Source: Roseiarcus sp035656495
GTDB taxonomy: Bacteria; Pseudomonadota; Alphaproteobacteria; Rhizobiales; Beijerinckiaceae
Length of the DNA: 17,798 nt
Direction of reading: 5' to 3'
Assembly: GCA_035656495.1 (NCBI GenBank)
Contig: DASRSL010000052.1
Coordinates: forward strand, 1 to 17,798
This document shows, one piece after another, positions 1-7,421 of the stretch (its first letter is position 1; each line of letters begins with the position of its first letter). The notes under the pieces are model-generated. The model had not been told where the DNA came from and searched no databases. It saw only the letters and a list, made by a program, of their open reading frames with translations. Position numbers and translations under genes: made by a program.

Positions 1-269
1 GGCTCGCGGCGTATGGCGAACTTGGTCGCGAGCGTCACTCTCGAGCGGCGGCTCCTGTCCTCCGCCAGGAACTTGCCGATCAGCTTTTCACTCACGCCGT
101 CGCCGTACACGTTGGCGGTGTCCCAGAAGTCGACGCCGAGGTCGAGCGCGCGGGCAAGCGCCCGCATCGTCTCGCTCTCGCTCGTCGGTCCGTAGAAGCC
201 GCCGAAACTCATGCAGCCGAAGCCGACCGCCGAAACCGCCAAATCGCGCCCGAACCGCCGTCGCTGCAT
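1..269 (-). CDS. Aldo/keto reductase, N-terminal part, cut by the left edge
   Basis: Reading leftwards from the ATG at 269, 89 codons are open to the window edge. The protein starts MQRRRFGRDLAVSAVGFGCM, the usual first strand and turn of aldo/keto reductases. It continues with SFGGFYGPTSESET and the active-site segment DFWDTANVYG. Asp50, Tyr55 and Lys83 (in ATKF) match three of the four catalytic residues of the family; the histidine lies beyond the edge. The family uses NADPH to reduce aldehydes and ketones in the cytoplasm; the substrate cannot be told from this fragment. No strong ribosome binding site precedes the ATG, but no better in-frame start is visible. Confident for the family; nothing can be said about the C-terminus. 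Confidence 0.88.
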   Translation of the reverse strand, partial: MQRRRFGRDLAVSAVGFGCMSFGGFYGPTSESETMRALARALDLGVDFWDTANVYGDGVSEKLIGKFLAEDRSRRSRVTLATKFAIRRE

Positions 270-649
270 GGCCCGTCCGTTTGAAATCGTCCAAACGCTC
301 GGCGTCGGTTTGGAGCGGTCCCTGCCTCAAGGTCAACCCTGTCGGAGCGCCGCGCCCGGAACTCTCGGGAGTCGGACGCGGACATCGCGAGAGTCCGAGA
401 GCTCGAAGAGCCCGACGGTGGAATCTTGCGCCCGGCCGCGGCAGGGCGACTTCGTCGCTCTGACGGCTCGGGCCAACCAATTGCAGTGCAAGATTCGGCT
501 TGGGTTCGACAAATCCACCGACCCGAGGGCGAGGTCCCGAACATCGGGCAAAGTCGAAGTGATTCCCAGCTCTCTCGCGGTTTGGATCACGGCCTTGTTC
601 CGGCTGAGGGTGGTCGCAACTATGGGGCAGCCGCCGGCTCGGCTGTAGA
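270..649. other. Gene-poor stretch with a possible decayed reading frame
   Basis: No convincing gene is seen in these 380 bases. On the minus strand, roughly 647 down to 333, one frame stays open and includes NKAVIQTARELGIT, which looks loosely like the last helices of a Fis-type helix-turn-helix. What follows (RDLALGSVDLSNPSR) does not continue such a domain, so this is either chance or a remnant. An imperfect inverted repeat lies at 362-368 / 395-401 (CTCTCGG / CCGAGAG, 26-nt spacer). No terminator with a T-run follows the pseudouridine synthase gene that ends at 650. Confidence 0.35.
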
Positions 650-1399
650 TCAGTCCGCGGCGGCCGACTTCTCTTTTTCCCCAAGGAGTTCGCCGGAGGT
701 CCCGCCGCGCGGGGGTTCGCCCGCGAACCCGCAGGCCGCGAGCGCCTCCCGCATGTGGGGCGGCGCCGGCGCTTCGACCTCAATCGGCGGCTTTCCCTTC
801 GGCAGCGGCACGACCACTTTGCGCGCCAGCAATTGCAGGGGGACGTCGGCGCGCTCGCCATAGATCGCGTCGCCGAGGATCGGCCAGCCCTGCGCCGCGC
901 AGTGAACGCGAAGTTGATGCGTCCGACCCGTCCGCGGCTCGAGCTCGAGCCAGGCGACCGGCGCGCGACGCCAGACGCCCCGGCCCCGGACGCGCCAGAG
1001 GGTCAGCGCCGGCTGGCCCTTCGGATCGACCCTCATCCACCAGCCGCGCCTGGGGTCGAGCCGGCCGAGGGCCAGGTCGATCGCGCCGCTCTCGGCCGCG
1101 GGCGAGCCGGCGACGATCGCCCAATAGATTTTCGCGATCTTGCCCTGCTTGAACAGGAGCCCCAATTTCTCCAAAGCCTTGTGGTGTCGTCCGAGTACGA
1201 GGCAGCCTGCGGTTTCCCGGTCGAGCCGATGCGCGAGGGCGGGCTTGCGCGGCAGGCCGAAGCGCAACGCTTCGAAGTCGTCCTCCAGGCTCGGGCCGCC
1301 CTTGGGCCCCCGGTGGACGGCGACGCCCGCAGGCTTGTCGAGGATGAGCATCAAACCGTCGCGATAGAGCAGCCGCGCTCTTGTTTCTTCGGGCGTCAT
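650..1399 (-). CDS. RluA-family RNA pseudouridine synthase
   Basis: Encodes a 249-residue protein that should isomerise uridine to pseudouridine in rRNA or tRNA. The catalytic motif HRLDRETAG contains the nucleophile Asp60. LILDKPAGVAVHRG near residues 18-31 and the C-terminal block RTGRTHQLRVH followed by GDAIYG are standard for the RluA/RluC/TruC branch. There is no N-terminal S4 domain, so it resembles the single-domain RluA/TruC forms more than RluC/RluD; which base it modifies cannot be decided here. The tail after about residue 228 is Gly/Ser/Lys-rich and probably disordered. It is transcribed divergently from ftsY, 105 nt away. The ATG at 1399 fits the family start. Confidence 0.9.
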   Translation of the reverse strand: MTPEETRARLLYRDGLMLILDKPAGVAVHRGPKGGPSLEDDFEALRFGLPRKPALAHRLDRETAGCLVLGRHHKALEKLGLLFKQGKIAKIYWAIVAGSPAAESGAIDLALGRLDPRRGWWMRVDPKGQPALTLWRVRGRGVWRRAPVAWLELEPRTGRTHQLRVHCAAQGWPILGDAIYGERADVPLQLLARKVVVPLPKGKPPIEVEAPAPPHMREALAACGFAGEPPRGGTSGELLGEKEKSAAAD

Positions 1400-1435
1400 G
1401 AAGACATAGGTAGGTTAGGCAGGGGCGCCATAATA

Positions 1436-1456
1436 GACGCGGTCGCTGACCGCGTC
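1436..1456. promoter_or_regulatory. Perfect 9-bp inverted repeat upstream of ftsY
   Basis: GACGCGGTC (1436-1444), a 3-nt loop GCT, then GACCGCGTC (1448-1456), an exact reverse complement. It lies in the divergent region between the pseudouridine synthase and ftsY, about 48 nt before the proposed ftsY start. CATAAT at 1429-1434 could be a -10 element for ftsY, which would put the hairpin at the 5' end of the transcript, but no clear -35 is seen. It could be an mRNA stem-loop or an operator; the sequence does not distinguish these. Confidence 0.45.
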
Positions 1457-1504
1457 AGCCGCGTAGGCGAATGCGGCTGCCAGCGGAGGCGAAAGGATGA
1501 TGCG

Positions 1505-2602
1505 TTGAGCGAAGACGGCGAGAACAAAACCAAACCCGGCCTCATGCGGCGCTGGTTCGGCAACGGGGCGCCGGCGCCCGGCGGGGCGGAGACGCCGGCC
1601 GCGCCCGAGTTTCCGCCGGCGCCCGCCGCAATAGCGGAGCCGGCTCCGGCTCCGCCGATCGAGCCGAAGCGGACCTGGTTCCAGCGGCTCAGGAGAGGGC
1701 TCACGCTCTCCTCGACCAGCATCGGCCGCGGCGTCACCGATATTTTCGCCAAGCGCAAGCTCGACGCGGACTCGCTCGACGACCTCGAGGACGTCCTCAT
1801 CAGGGCCGACCTCGGCCTCGGCGCGGCGACAAGGATCCGTGAGGCGATCGGGCGTGGCCGCTACGAGAAGGGCATCACGCCCGACGCGGTGAAGGCGGTC
1901 CTCGCCGTCGAGGTCGAGCGCAGTCTCACGCGCGTCGCTCGCCCGCTCGAGATCGACGCGAGCAAGCATCCGTTCGTCATCCTCATCGTCGGCGTCAACG
2001 GCTCCGGCAAGACGACCACGATCGGCAAGCTGGCGGCCAAATTGAGGAGCGAGGGCAAGACGGTCGTGCTCGCCGCGGGCGACACGTTCCGCGCCGCGGC
2101 GATCGAGCAATTGCGCGTCTGGGCGCGGCGCACCTTCTCCGATCTCGTCGAGCGCGAGCAGGGCGCGGACGCCGCAGGCCTCGCATACGATGCGTTGACC
2201 CGTGCCCGTGAGCTCGACGCCGACGTGTTGATGATGGACACCGCCGGGCGGCTGCACAACCGGGTGGAGCTCATGGGCGAGCTCGAGAAGATCGTCCGCG
2301 TGATGAAGAAGGTCGACCCGGAGGCGCCGCACGCCGTGCTGCTCGTACTCGACGCGACCGTCGGCCAGAACGCGCTCAGCCAAGTGGAGATCTTCGGCCG
2401 CACCGCCGGCGTCACCGGCCTCGTGATGACGAAGCTCGACGGGACCGCGCGCGGCGGCATTCTCGTCGCCATCGCCGACAAATTCGGCCTGCCGGTGCAT
2501 TTCATCGGGGTGGGCGAAGGGGTCGAAGACCTCGAGCCCTTCACTGCGCGCGATTTCGCAGAGGCGATCGCCGGGCTGGAGGACGCGGAGGCGCCGCAGT
2601 GA
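1505..2602 (+). CDS. ftsY: Signal recognition particle receptor FtsY
   Basis: Encodes the 365-residue SRP receptor GTPase, which docks ribosome-SRP complexes at the inner membrane for co-translational insertion. All NG-domain motifs are present: P-loop GVNGSGKTT (about 163-171), DTFRAAA (193-199), DTAGR (245-249), TKLDGTARGG (309-318) and GVGEGVEDL (335-343). Residues 1-55 form a short Pro/Ala-rich A region, as in many alphaproteobacteria, followed by the N-domain helices. The frame is open far upstream, but that part overlaps the divergent gene and is a shadow. I chose the TTG at 1505 because AAAGGA lies 7 nt before it; the ATG at 1544 (MRRWFG) has no visible binding site and would lose 13 residues. 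The stop overlaps the next gene. Confidence 0.96.
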   Translation: MSEDGENKTKPGLMRRWFGNGAPAPGGAETPAAPEFPPAPAAIAEPAPAPPIEPKRTWFQRLRRGLTLSSTSIGRGVTDIFAKRKLDADSLDDLEDVLIRADLGLGAATRIREAIGRGRYEKGITPDAVKAVLAVEVERSLTRVARPLEIDASKHPFVILIVGVNGSGKTTTIGKLAAKLRSEGKTVVLAAGDTFRAAAIEQLRVWARRTFSDLVEREQGADAAGLAYDALTRARELDADVLMMDTAGRLHNRVELMGELEKIVRVMKKVDPEAPHAVLLVLDATVGQNALSQVEIFGRTAGVTGLVMTKLDGTARGGILVAIADKFGLPVHFIGVGEGVEDLEPFTARDFAEAIAGLEDAEAPQ

Positions 2603-3267
2603 TGGGCGTCAAGGCGACCGGAACCTCCGCACCCCGGGGCAAGGCCTTGAACCCGATCGTCAAGCTTTTGCTGGAGCTGGGGCCGCTCGCGCTGTTCTTT
2701 GTCGCCAATTCGAGGCCGGCGCTCTTTCACGGACTCTTAGGCGGGCTATTGCCGGCGGACTTTCCGCCCGACAAGGCCGGCATGCTGACGGCGACCGCCG
2801 TGTTGATGCTGGTCACGTCTTTATCACTGGTCATCTCATTCGCGCTGACGCGCCGCCTTCCGGTGATGCCATTGGTCACCGCGGGAATGGTGCTGCTCTT
2901 CGGCGGGCTGACGTTGTGGCTGCAGGACAAGGCTTTTATCGAAATCAAGCTGACCGTCATCTACTGCCTGCTCGGCATCGCTCTCCTCGGCTCGATGATG
3001 TTCGGCAAACTGCTGTTGCCGATCGTCTTCGACATGGCGATCCGTCTTGACGCCGCCGGCTGGCGCCAATTGACCCTTCGTTGGGGCCTGTTCTTCTTCG
3101 CGCTCGCGGGGGTGAACGAAGTTCTGCGACACTTGCTGACCTGGGACCAGTGGGTCGCTTTCAAGACCTTTGGCGTCTTCCCGATCACCGTCGCCTTCGC
3201 CCTGGCGCAGGCGCCGCTCATCATGCGTCACGAGGCGAAAGAGGATGCATTCTCCGACGAAATGTGA
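2602..3267 (+). CDS. ispZ: YciB/IspZ-type septation protein A, inner membrane
   Basis: A polytopic membrane protein of about 221 residues with five to six hydrophobic segments. KLLLELGPLALFFVANSRP near the N-terminus, the central WLQDKAFIEIKLTVIY and the later NEVLRH are typical of the YciB (intracellular septation protein A) family, which works in cell-envelope synthesis and septation by a poorly known mechanism. The ftsY stop TGA (2600-2602) shares its last base with the ATG at 2602; a GTG at 2599 is an alternative start, and GGAGG at 2587-2591 serves either. This ftsY-ispZ order is common in alphaproteobacteria. The C-terminus (KEDAFSDEM) is acidic and cytoplasmic-looking. Family assignment is confident; the exact start is not. 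Confidence 0.93.
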   Translation: MGVKATGTSAPRGKALNPIVKLLLELGPLALFFVANSRPALFHGLLGGLLPADFPPDKAGMLTATAVLMLVTSLSLVISFALTRRLPVMPLVTAGMVLLFGGLTLWLQDKAFIEIKLTVIYCLLGIALLGSMMFGKLLLPIVFDMAIRLDAAGWRQLTLRWGLFFFALAGVNEVLRHLLTWDQWVAFKTFGVFPITVAFALAQAPLIMRHEAKEDAFSDEM

Positions 3268-3339
3268 CACCTATCGGTCAAGGAGGGCGCTCAAGACATT
3301 TTTCCGCGGGAATTCGTATCCGATGCAAAGTGAGGGACG

Positions 3340-3477
3340 TCGCGCCCCTTTTCCCCATGCGGAAGAAGGCGGCGCCAAAGGCCGGGGCTGCGGCGCAGGG
3401 CGCGTCGTCCAGAGGCGCTTGCGCGCCGACCACTCGCCCCTGATCCCACTTCCGCAAGGGAAGAGGGGAGGGGGAGC
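3340..3477. repeat. GC-rich intergenic hairpin element ending at a ribosome binding site
   Basis: Between ispZ and the receiver gene lies about 210 nt of strongly biased sequence. It contains pyrimidine-rich and purine-rich halves able to fold: CCTTTTCCCC against GGAAGAAGG (about 3346-3369), and CTTCC (3449-3453), loop GCAA, GGGAAG (3458-3463), flanked by CGCCCC and AGGGGAGGGGG. This layout resembles the dispersed intergenic hairpin repeats of Hyphomicrobiales genomes, but only one divergent relative (near 7822-7890) lies in this window. The purine arm contains the likely ribosome binding site of the next gene (GGGGGAGC before ATG 3478). Confidence 0.4.
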
Positions 3478-3876
3478 ATGAGCGCGCTGATCCTGGTCGT
3501 CGACGACGAGCCCGACGTTGCCGAGCTCTTCCGTCAGCAGTTCCGCAAGGAATTGCGCGCCTCGCGCTTCGCCATGGAATTCGCCCATTCCGCGAGCGAG
3601 GCCCTGGAGCGGGTCGGCTCTACGGAGACCGCCAGGCTCGTCCTCATCCTCTCCGACGTCAACATGCCCGGAATGAGCGGCATCGATTTGTTGCCGCGCG
3701 CCCGACAAGCTCGCCCCGACGTGCCCGTCATCATGATCACCGCCTATGGCGACCTCGAAACGCGCCGGAAGGCGGTCGAGGCCGGAGCCGCCGGACTCTT
3801 CACCAAACCGATCGACTTCCCCGAACTGCGCGGCGAGATTTCGCGACGGCTGACCGGGGCGGCGGGCGCGCAATGA
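3478..3876 (+). CDS. Single-domain CheY-like response regulator receiver
   Basis: Encodes a 132-residue stand-alone receiver domain with no output domain. The acidic pocket is Asp9/Asp10 (VVDDEPD), the phosphoacceptor is Asp60 in LSDVNMPG, the switch Thr88 lies in MITAYGD, and Lys110 lies in FTKPID, so it should be phosphorylatable. It overlaps the start of the receiver-cyclase gene by 4 nt (ATGA) and is similar to that protein's receiver: both carry VVDDEPD, SD(V/I)NMP, AYGD and TKPIDF. The two probably share a histidine kinase or phosphotransfer partner, which is not in this window. It may act as a phosphate sink, a competitor or an intermediate in a phosphorelay. The ATG at 3478 follows GGGGGAGC directly. 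Confidence 0.93.
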   Translation: MSALILVVDDEPDVAELFRQQFRKELRASRFAMEFAHSASEALERVGSTETARLVLILSDVNMPGMSGIDLLPRARQARPDVPVIMITAYGDLETRRKAVEAGAAGLFTKPIDFPELRGEISRRLTGAAGAQ

Positions 3877-5123
3877 CGGCGAAAATCCTCGTCGTCGACG
3901 ACGAGCCCGATCTCGAAGACCTGGTGAGGCAGAAGTTTCGCCGTCAGATCAAGGACGGCTCGATCGTTTTCGGATTCGCGCGCGATGGCGTCGAGGCGCT
4001 GACCCTTCTCGCCGAAAACGGCGATTTCGACATGGTCGTCTCCGACATCAACATGCCGCGCATGGACGGGCTGACCCTGCTCGCCAAGCTGCAGGAGGAG
4101 GCGGCCAAGTTCTCGACCGTGATCGTCTCGGCCTACGGCGACATGGCGAACATCCGCATGGCGATGAACCGGGGCGCGTTCGACTTCCTCACGAAGCCGA
4201 TCGATTTCGCCGACTTCGAGGCGACGGTCCGCAAGACGATTGCGCATGTGACCGCCTTGCGCGATGCGCGCGAGCGTCAGGCGGCGGCGGAGCGGGCGCA
4301 TGCCTCGCTGTCCCGCTATTTCTCGCCGAACCTCGCCCGCAGCCTCGCGGCGGACGCCAACGCGCTCGCGCCGGGCGGAGAACGACGCGAGATCGCGACG
4401 CTGTTCACCGACATCGCGGGATTCACGCCGCTGGTGGAATCGCTCGATCCTAGGCGGCTCGCGAGTCTCCTCAGCGGCTACCTCGAAGGAATGACCGAAA
4501 TCGTGTTCGCCCACGAGGGCACTGTGGCCAAGATCATCGGCGACGCGATCCATGTGCTGTTCGGCGCGCCCGCCGAGCAGCCGGACGCCGCGAGCCGGGC
4601 GGTCGCCTGCGCGCTCGCGCTCGACGCACGCGCAGAAGACTACCGGCGCGAATGGAACACGCGCGGCGTGCCGCTCGGCGTCACGCGCATCGGGGTCCAT
4701 GCGGGACCGGCGATCGTCGGCAATTTCGGCGGGGGGCGGCTTTTCGACTACACGGCCTACGGCGACACGATCAACGCCGCAGCGCGGCTCGAGGCGGTCA
4801 ACAAGCAGCTCGGCACGCGCATCTGCGTCAGCGCGATCGCCGCCGAAAGGGCGGAGGGATTTTGCGGCCGCCCGGTCGGCGACCTCAGGTTGCGCGGCAG
4901 AAGCGAGCCGCTGCGCGCCTACGAGCCGCTCGCTCCCGAAGAACTCGGCAATGCTTCGACGGCGGCGTACGCCGAAGCCTTCGCCAAGCTCGAGGCTCTC
5001 GACCCGGCGGCGGTCGCCGCCTTTGCCGCGCTTTTGGGCGCGCAACCATCCGATCCGCTCGCGCAATATCATCTCAAGCGGCTCCTGAACGGCGCCTCCG
5101 GGACGGAGATCGTGACGCTGTAG
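3873..5123 (+). CDS. Receiver-class III adenylate/guanylate cyclase fusion
   Basis: A 416-residue cytoplasmic signalling protein. Residues 1-125 are a receiver with Asp9/Asp10, phosphoacceptor Asp58 (VVSDINMP), Ser86 in the switch position (VSAYGD) and Lys108. Residues 126-150 form a charged, probably coiled linker ending RYFSPNLARSL. Residues 170-350 are a class III cyclase domain: metal-binding Asp180 (LFTDIAGF) and Asp224 (KIIGDA), purine-contacting Lys220 and Asp292 (DYTAYGD), and transition-state Asn301 and Arg305 (NAAARLE). The complete set suggests an active enzyme, and Lys/Asp favours ATP, hence cAMP. Phosphorylation of the receiver presumably controls the cyclase. A 65-residue tail after the cyclase (EELGNASTAAYAEAFAKLE...) is of unknown role. 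It is translationally coupled to the preceding receiver gene. Confidence 0.94.
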   Translation: MTAKILVVDDEPDLEDLVRQKFRRQIKDGSIVFGFARDGVEALTLLAENGDFDMVVSDINMPRMDGLTLLAKLQEEAAKFSTVIVSAYGDMANIRMAMNRGAFDFLTKPIDFADFEATVRKTIAHVTALRDARERQAAAERAHASLSRYFSPNLARSLAADANALAPGGERREIATLFTDIAGFTPLVESLDPRRLASLLSGYLEGMTEIVFAHEGTVAKIIGDAIHVLFGAPAEQPDAASRAVACALALDARAEDYRREWNTRGVPLGVTRIGVHAGPAIVGNFGGGRLFDYTAYGDTINAAARLEAVNKQLGTRICVSAIAAERAEGFCGRPVGDLRLRGRSEPLRAYEPLAPEELGNASTAAYAEAFAKLEALDPAAVAAFAALLGAQPSDPLAQYHLKRLLNGASGTEIVTL

Positions 5124-5229
5124 ATCCAATTGGCGAGGGCGCTGTCTCGGCTTGAACCCCGACCTTTAGAGATGATCCCGTCCACGGCCGCTTGGATCTG
5201 CCGGTCTATGGCAGGCTTGTGCCTCGATA

Positions 5230-5250
5230 GCGCAACGCAAAGCGTCGCGG
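5230..5250. terminator. Weak stem-loop between the convergent cyclase and glpK genes
   Basis: GCAACGC (5232-5238), loop AAA, GCGTCGC (5242-5248) can pair over 7 bp with one G-U (or A-C, by strand) position. It sits in the 165-nt gap between two converging genes, where a terminator is expected, but neither side has a T-run. The call is tentative; the rest of the gap shows nothing recognisable. Confidence 0.22.
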
Positions 5251-5288
5251 ACGACCGCAGTGTAGGAGCCCTTGGACGCCGGCTAAAG

Positions 5289-6767
5289 CTAAAGCGCTCT
5301 GCGCACCGCCTCGCGCCACCCGGAATAGAGCCGCTCGCGAGTCGTCTCGGCCATTTGCGGCTCGAACAAGCGGTCGCGGCGGCGCTTCTCCGCGAAAGAC
5401 TCGGGACCCGGATAGACGCCCGCCCGCCAGCCGGCGGCGAAGGCGGCGCCAAGCGCCGTCGTTTCCAGATCCTTTGGACGATCGACCGGGATGGCGAGAG
5501 CGTCGGCGAGGAACTGCATGGTCCAGTCGCTGGCGGCCATTCCGCCGTCGACGCGAATGACTTCGATCGACCCGCCGGCGTCCGACTTCATCGCCTCGAC
5601 GAGGTCGCGCGTCTGATAGGCCACGCTCTCCAGCGCCGCGCGGGCGATTTCCTTGTGCGTCGCGCCGCGGGTGAGGCCGCAGATCAGGGCGCGCGCCTCG
5701 GAACTCCAGTGCGGCGCCCCGAGACCGGCGAAGGCCGGAACGCAGTAGACGGCCTGCGCGGGGTCCGAAGCGGCTGCGAGCGCGCTCGTTTCCGCGGCGG
5801 TTGCGATGATTCCGAGGCTGTCGCGCAGCCATTGCACCGTCGCCCCCGCCGAGAAGATCGACCCCTCGAGCGCATAGGCGCGCTTGCCATTCCACTGATA
5901 GGCAACCGTCGTCAGCAATCGGCTCCGCGACGAAATCGGCATTTCGCCGGTGTTGAGGAGCACGAAGCCGCCGGTGCCGTAGGTCGCCTTGACCATGCCT
6001 GGCGCGACGCAGGCCTGGCCGATCAGCGCGCTCTGTTGATCGCCGACGAGCGCGCGGATTGGAATCTCCGCGCCGAACCACTCGAGCGCGCTCGAGCCAT
6101 AATCCGCCGCGGTGTCCCGGACCTCGGGCAGGATCGCCGCCGGCACATTGAACAGGCGCAGCATGTCGTCGTTCCATCCGCCCTTGTGAATGTCGTAGAG
6201 CAGGGTGCGGGAGGCGTTGGTCGCATCGGTCGCGTGGATCGTCCCGTTCGTCAGACGCCAGAGCAGAAAGCAGTCGACGGTCCCGAAGGCGAGCTCGCCG
6301 CGCCCGGCCGCCGCACGGGCCCCGGGAACGGCGTCGAGCAGCCAAGCGATCTTGGTCGCGGAAAAATAGGGGTCGAGCACCAGGCCCGTCGTCGCCGTCA
6401 CCTGCGGCTCGCAACCGTTCGCTTTGAGCGCGGCGCACAATTCCGCCGTGCGTCTGTCCTGCCAGACGATCGCATTGGCGATCGGCCTGGCGGTCGACCT
6501 CTCCCAGATCAACGTGGTTTCGCGCTGATTGGCGATGCCGATTCCGGCGACCGACGCCGCTTCGCACGCGCCGCGGCGCAACGCTTCACGCGCGGTCGCG
6601 AGGGCGCTGGACCAAAGCGATCCGGGGTCGTGCTCCACCCAGCCCGGGCGAGGAAAGATCTGGGGGAATTCCTCTTGCGCGAGAGCGACCGGCGCCCCGG
6701 ATGCGTCGAAAAGCACCGCTCTCGTCGAGGTCGTGCCCTGATCGATGACAAGGACGGATCCAGTCAC
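5289..6767 (-). CDS. glpK: Glycerol kinase
   Basis: Encodes glycerol kinase (EC 2.7.1.30), which phosphorylates glycerol with ATP to sn-glycerol 3-phosphate in the cytoplasm. Of about 492 residues, the N-terminus VLVIDQGTTSTRAVLF is the ATP-binding FGGY signature. GWVEHDP, WQDRRTAE, and ALVGDQQSALIGQ with catalytic Asp243 follow; then YGTGGFVLLNTGE and the C-terminal DGGMAASDWTMQFLADAL complete the fold. Length matches the family (about 495-505). I chose the GTG at 6767 because GGAG lies 9 nt before it and because it gives the normal N-terminus; an ATG at 6782 and a GTG at 6791 add 5-8 residues but lack a binding site. No glpF, glpD or glpR gene lies nearby, so it seems to be a single-gene unit. 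Confidence 0.96.
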   Translation of the reverse strand: MTGSVLVIDQGTTSTRAVLFDASGAPVALAQEEFPQIFPRPGWVEHDPGSLWSSALATAREALRRGACEAASVAGIGIANQRETTLIWERSTARPIANAIVWQDRRTAELCAALKANGCEPQVTATTGLVLDPYFSATKIAWLLDAVPGARAAAGRGELAFGTVDCFLLWRLTNGTIHATDATNASRTLLYDIHKGGWNDDMLRLFNVPAAILPEVRDTAADYGSSALEWFGAEIPIRALVGDQQSALIGQACVAPGMVKATYGTGGFVLLNTGEMPISSRSRLLTTVAYQWNGKRAYALEGSIFSAGATVQWLRDSLGIIATAAETSALAAASDPAQAVYCVPAFAGLGAPHWSSEARALICGLTRGATHKEIARAALESVAYQTRDLVEAMKSDAGGSIEVIRVDGGMAASDWTMQFLADALAIPVDRPKDLETTALGAAFAAGWRAGVYPGPESFAEKRRRDRLFEPQMAETTRERLYSGWREAVRRAL

Positions 6768-6942
6768 GTTGCGTCGCTCCATTCGGCGCACGAAAGGTCA
6801 GATGCTCGGGGTCGAACGCCACGAACAACCCGTTTTTCCAGCAAAGATTGAACTTGACCCCATGGACTGACAACTGAATTCGGCGAACAGGTTGCAGTTT
6901 ATCGTTTTGGGGGAAAAGACGCTCGGCTTTGCTCCCCGCCGG

Positions 6943-6963
6943 TCCTCCGGCGCCGCCGGAGGA
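6943..6963. terminator. Strong stem-loop between glpK and the DUF3147-like genes
   Basis: TCCTCCGGC (6943-6951), loop GCC, GCCGGAGGA (6955-6963) is a perfect 9-bp GC-rich stem about 40 nt downstream of the stop at 7005. On the minus strand no T-run follows directly; TCTTTT occurs about 25 nt later. It may end the two-gene DUF3147 transcript or protect its 3' end. The rest of 6768-7004 holds no visible gene. A short minus-strand frame upstream of glpK (to about 6873) is open but unconvincing. Confidence 0.35.
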
Positions 6964-7004
6964 GGGCCACCGCCGGGTTCAGCCTCGGCCTTGACGCGCC
7001 GCTT

Positions 7005-7421
7005 TCACAGCGCGCGCCGCAATCGCAAGGCCGCTGCGGCGACCGCGACCCACGCCGCCGCCGCCAGGATGAGAGCCAAAGCGCCAAGCCGGCCGATCGT
7101 GAGCCAGATGACCGCTGCGAAGGCCGCGAGCCCGAAACTGCCGAGCGCCGCGCCGATCGCGTCGAGCGCGGCGGCGTCCTTGCCCCGCCGCGACCCGGCG
7201 AGGCCAGCTTTCTCCTTGCGTTTCCGGACATGCTTCTCGACCAGCGTGACGCTGGCGGGAAAGATGGCGGGGAATGCGAGAAAGAGACCGCCGACGACGG
7301 GTCCGAAGCCGGCGGCGATGAGCCCCGCGACGACGGTCGCGGCCCCGCCGAGCGCGAACCTCAGCAGATATTCGCGCCAGCTTGTCCTGCTGAGCGCAGA
7401 CAGCTTGAGCCGAACGATCAT
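7005..7421 (-). CDS. DUF3147-like small membrane protein (second of pair)
   Basis: A 138-residue membrane protein. Residues about 15-55 (EYLLRFALGGAATVVAGLIA and GLFLAFPAIFPASVTLV) form two hydrophobic segments. A basic loop VEKHVRKRKEKAGL follows, then two more hydrophobic segments (LGSFGLAAFAAVIWL and LALILAAAAWVAVAAAAL). The pattern YLLRF-x2-GG-x-A, later GLF-x-A-x-P-x-I, is shared with the gene just upstream, so the two are paralogues. My assignment to the DUF3147 group is from memory of that family and no function is established. The frame is open further upstream, but ATG 7421 overlaps the preceding stop by 4 nt (ATGA) and gives a membrane protein of sensible length. Likely a heteromeric partner of its neighbour. 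Confidence 0.78.
   Translation of the reverse strand: MIVRLKLSALSRTSWREYLLRFALGGAATVVAGLIAAGFGPVVGGLFLAFPAIFPASVTLVEKHVRKRKEKAGLAGSRRGKDAAALDAIGAALGSFGLAAFAAVIWLTIGRLGALALILAAAAWVAVAAAALRLRRAL

Noticed and set aside
755..1504. Long plus-strand extension of the ftsY reading frame
   Set aside because: It lies opposite the well-supported pseudouridine synthase gene, is Arg/Ala-rich without any family motif, and a TTG start with a good binding site exists at 1505.
1415..2500. 361-codon open frame antisense to ftsY
   Set aside because: Composition is that of a GC-rich shadow frame (Asp/Arg/Gly-rich, no motif), and the opposite strand encodes complete FtsY.
3744..5129. 461-codon open frame antisense to the cyclase gene
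   Set aside because: The cyclase strand has every catalytic motif; the antisense product shows no recognisable domain.
5130..6851. 573-codon plus-strand frame antisense to glpK
   Set aside because: Glycerol kinase is complete on the other strand; this frame is Arg/Gly-rich noise.
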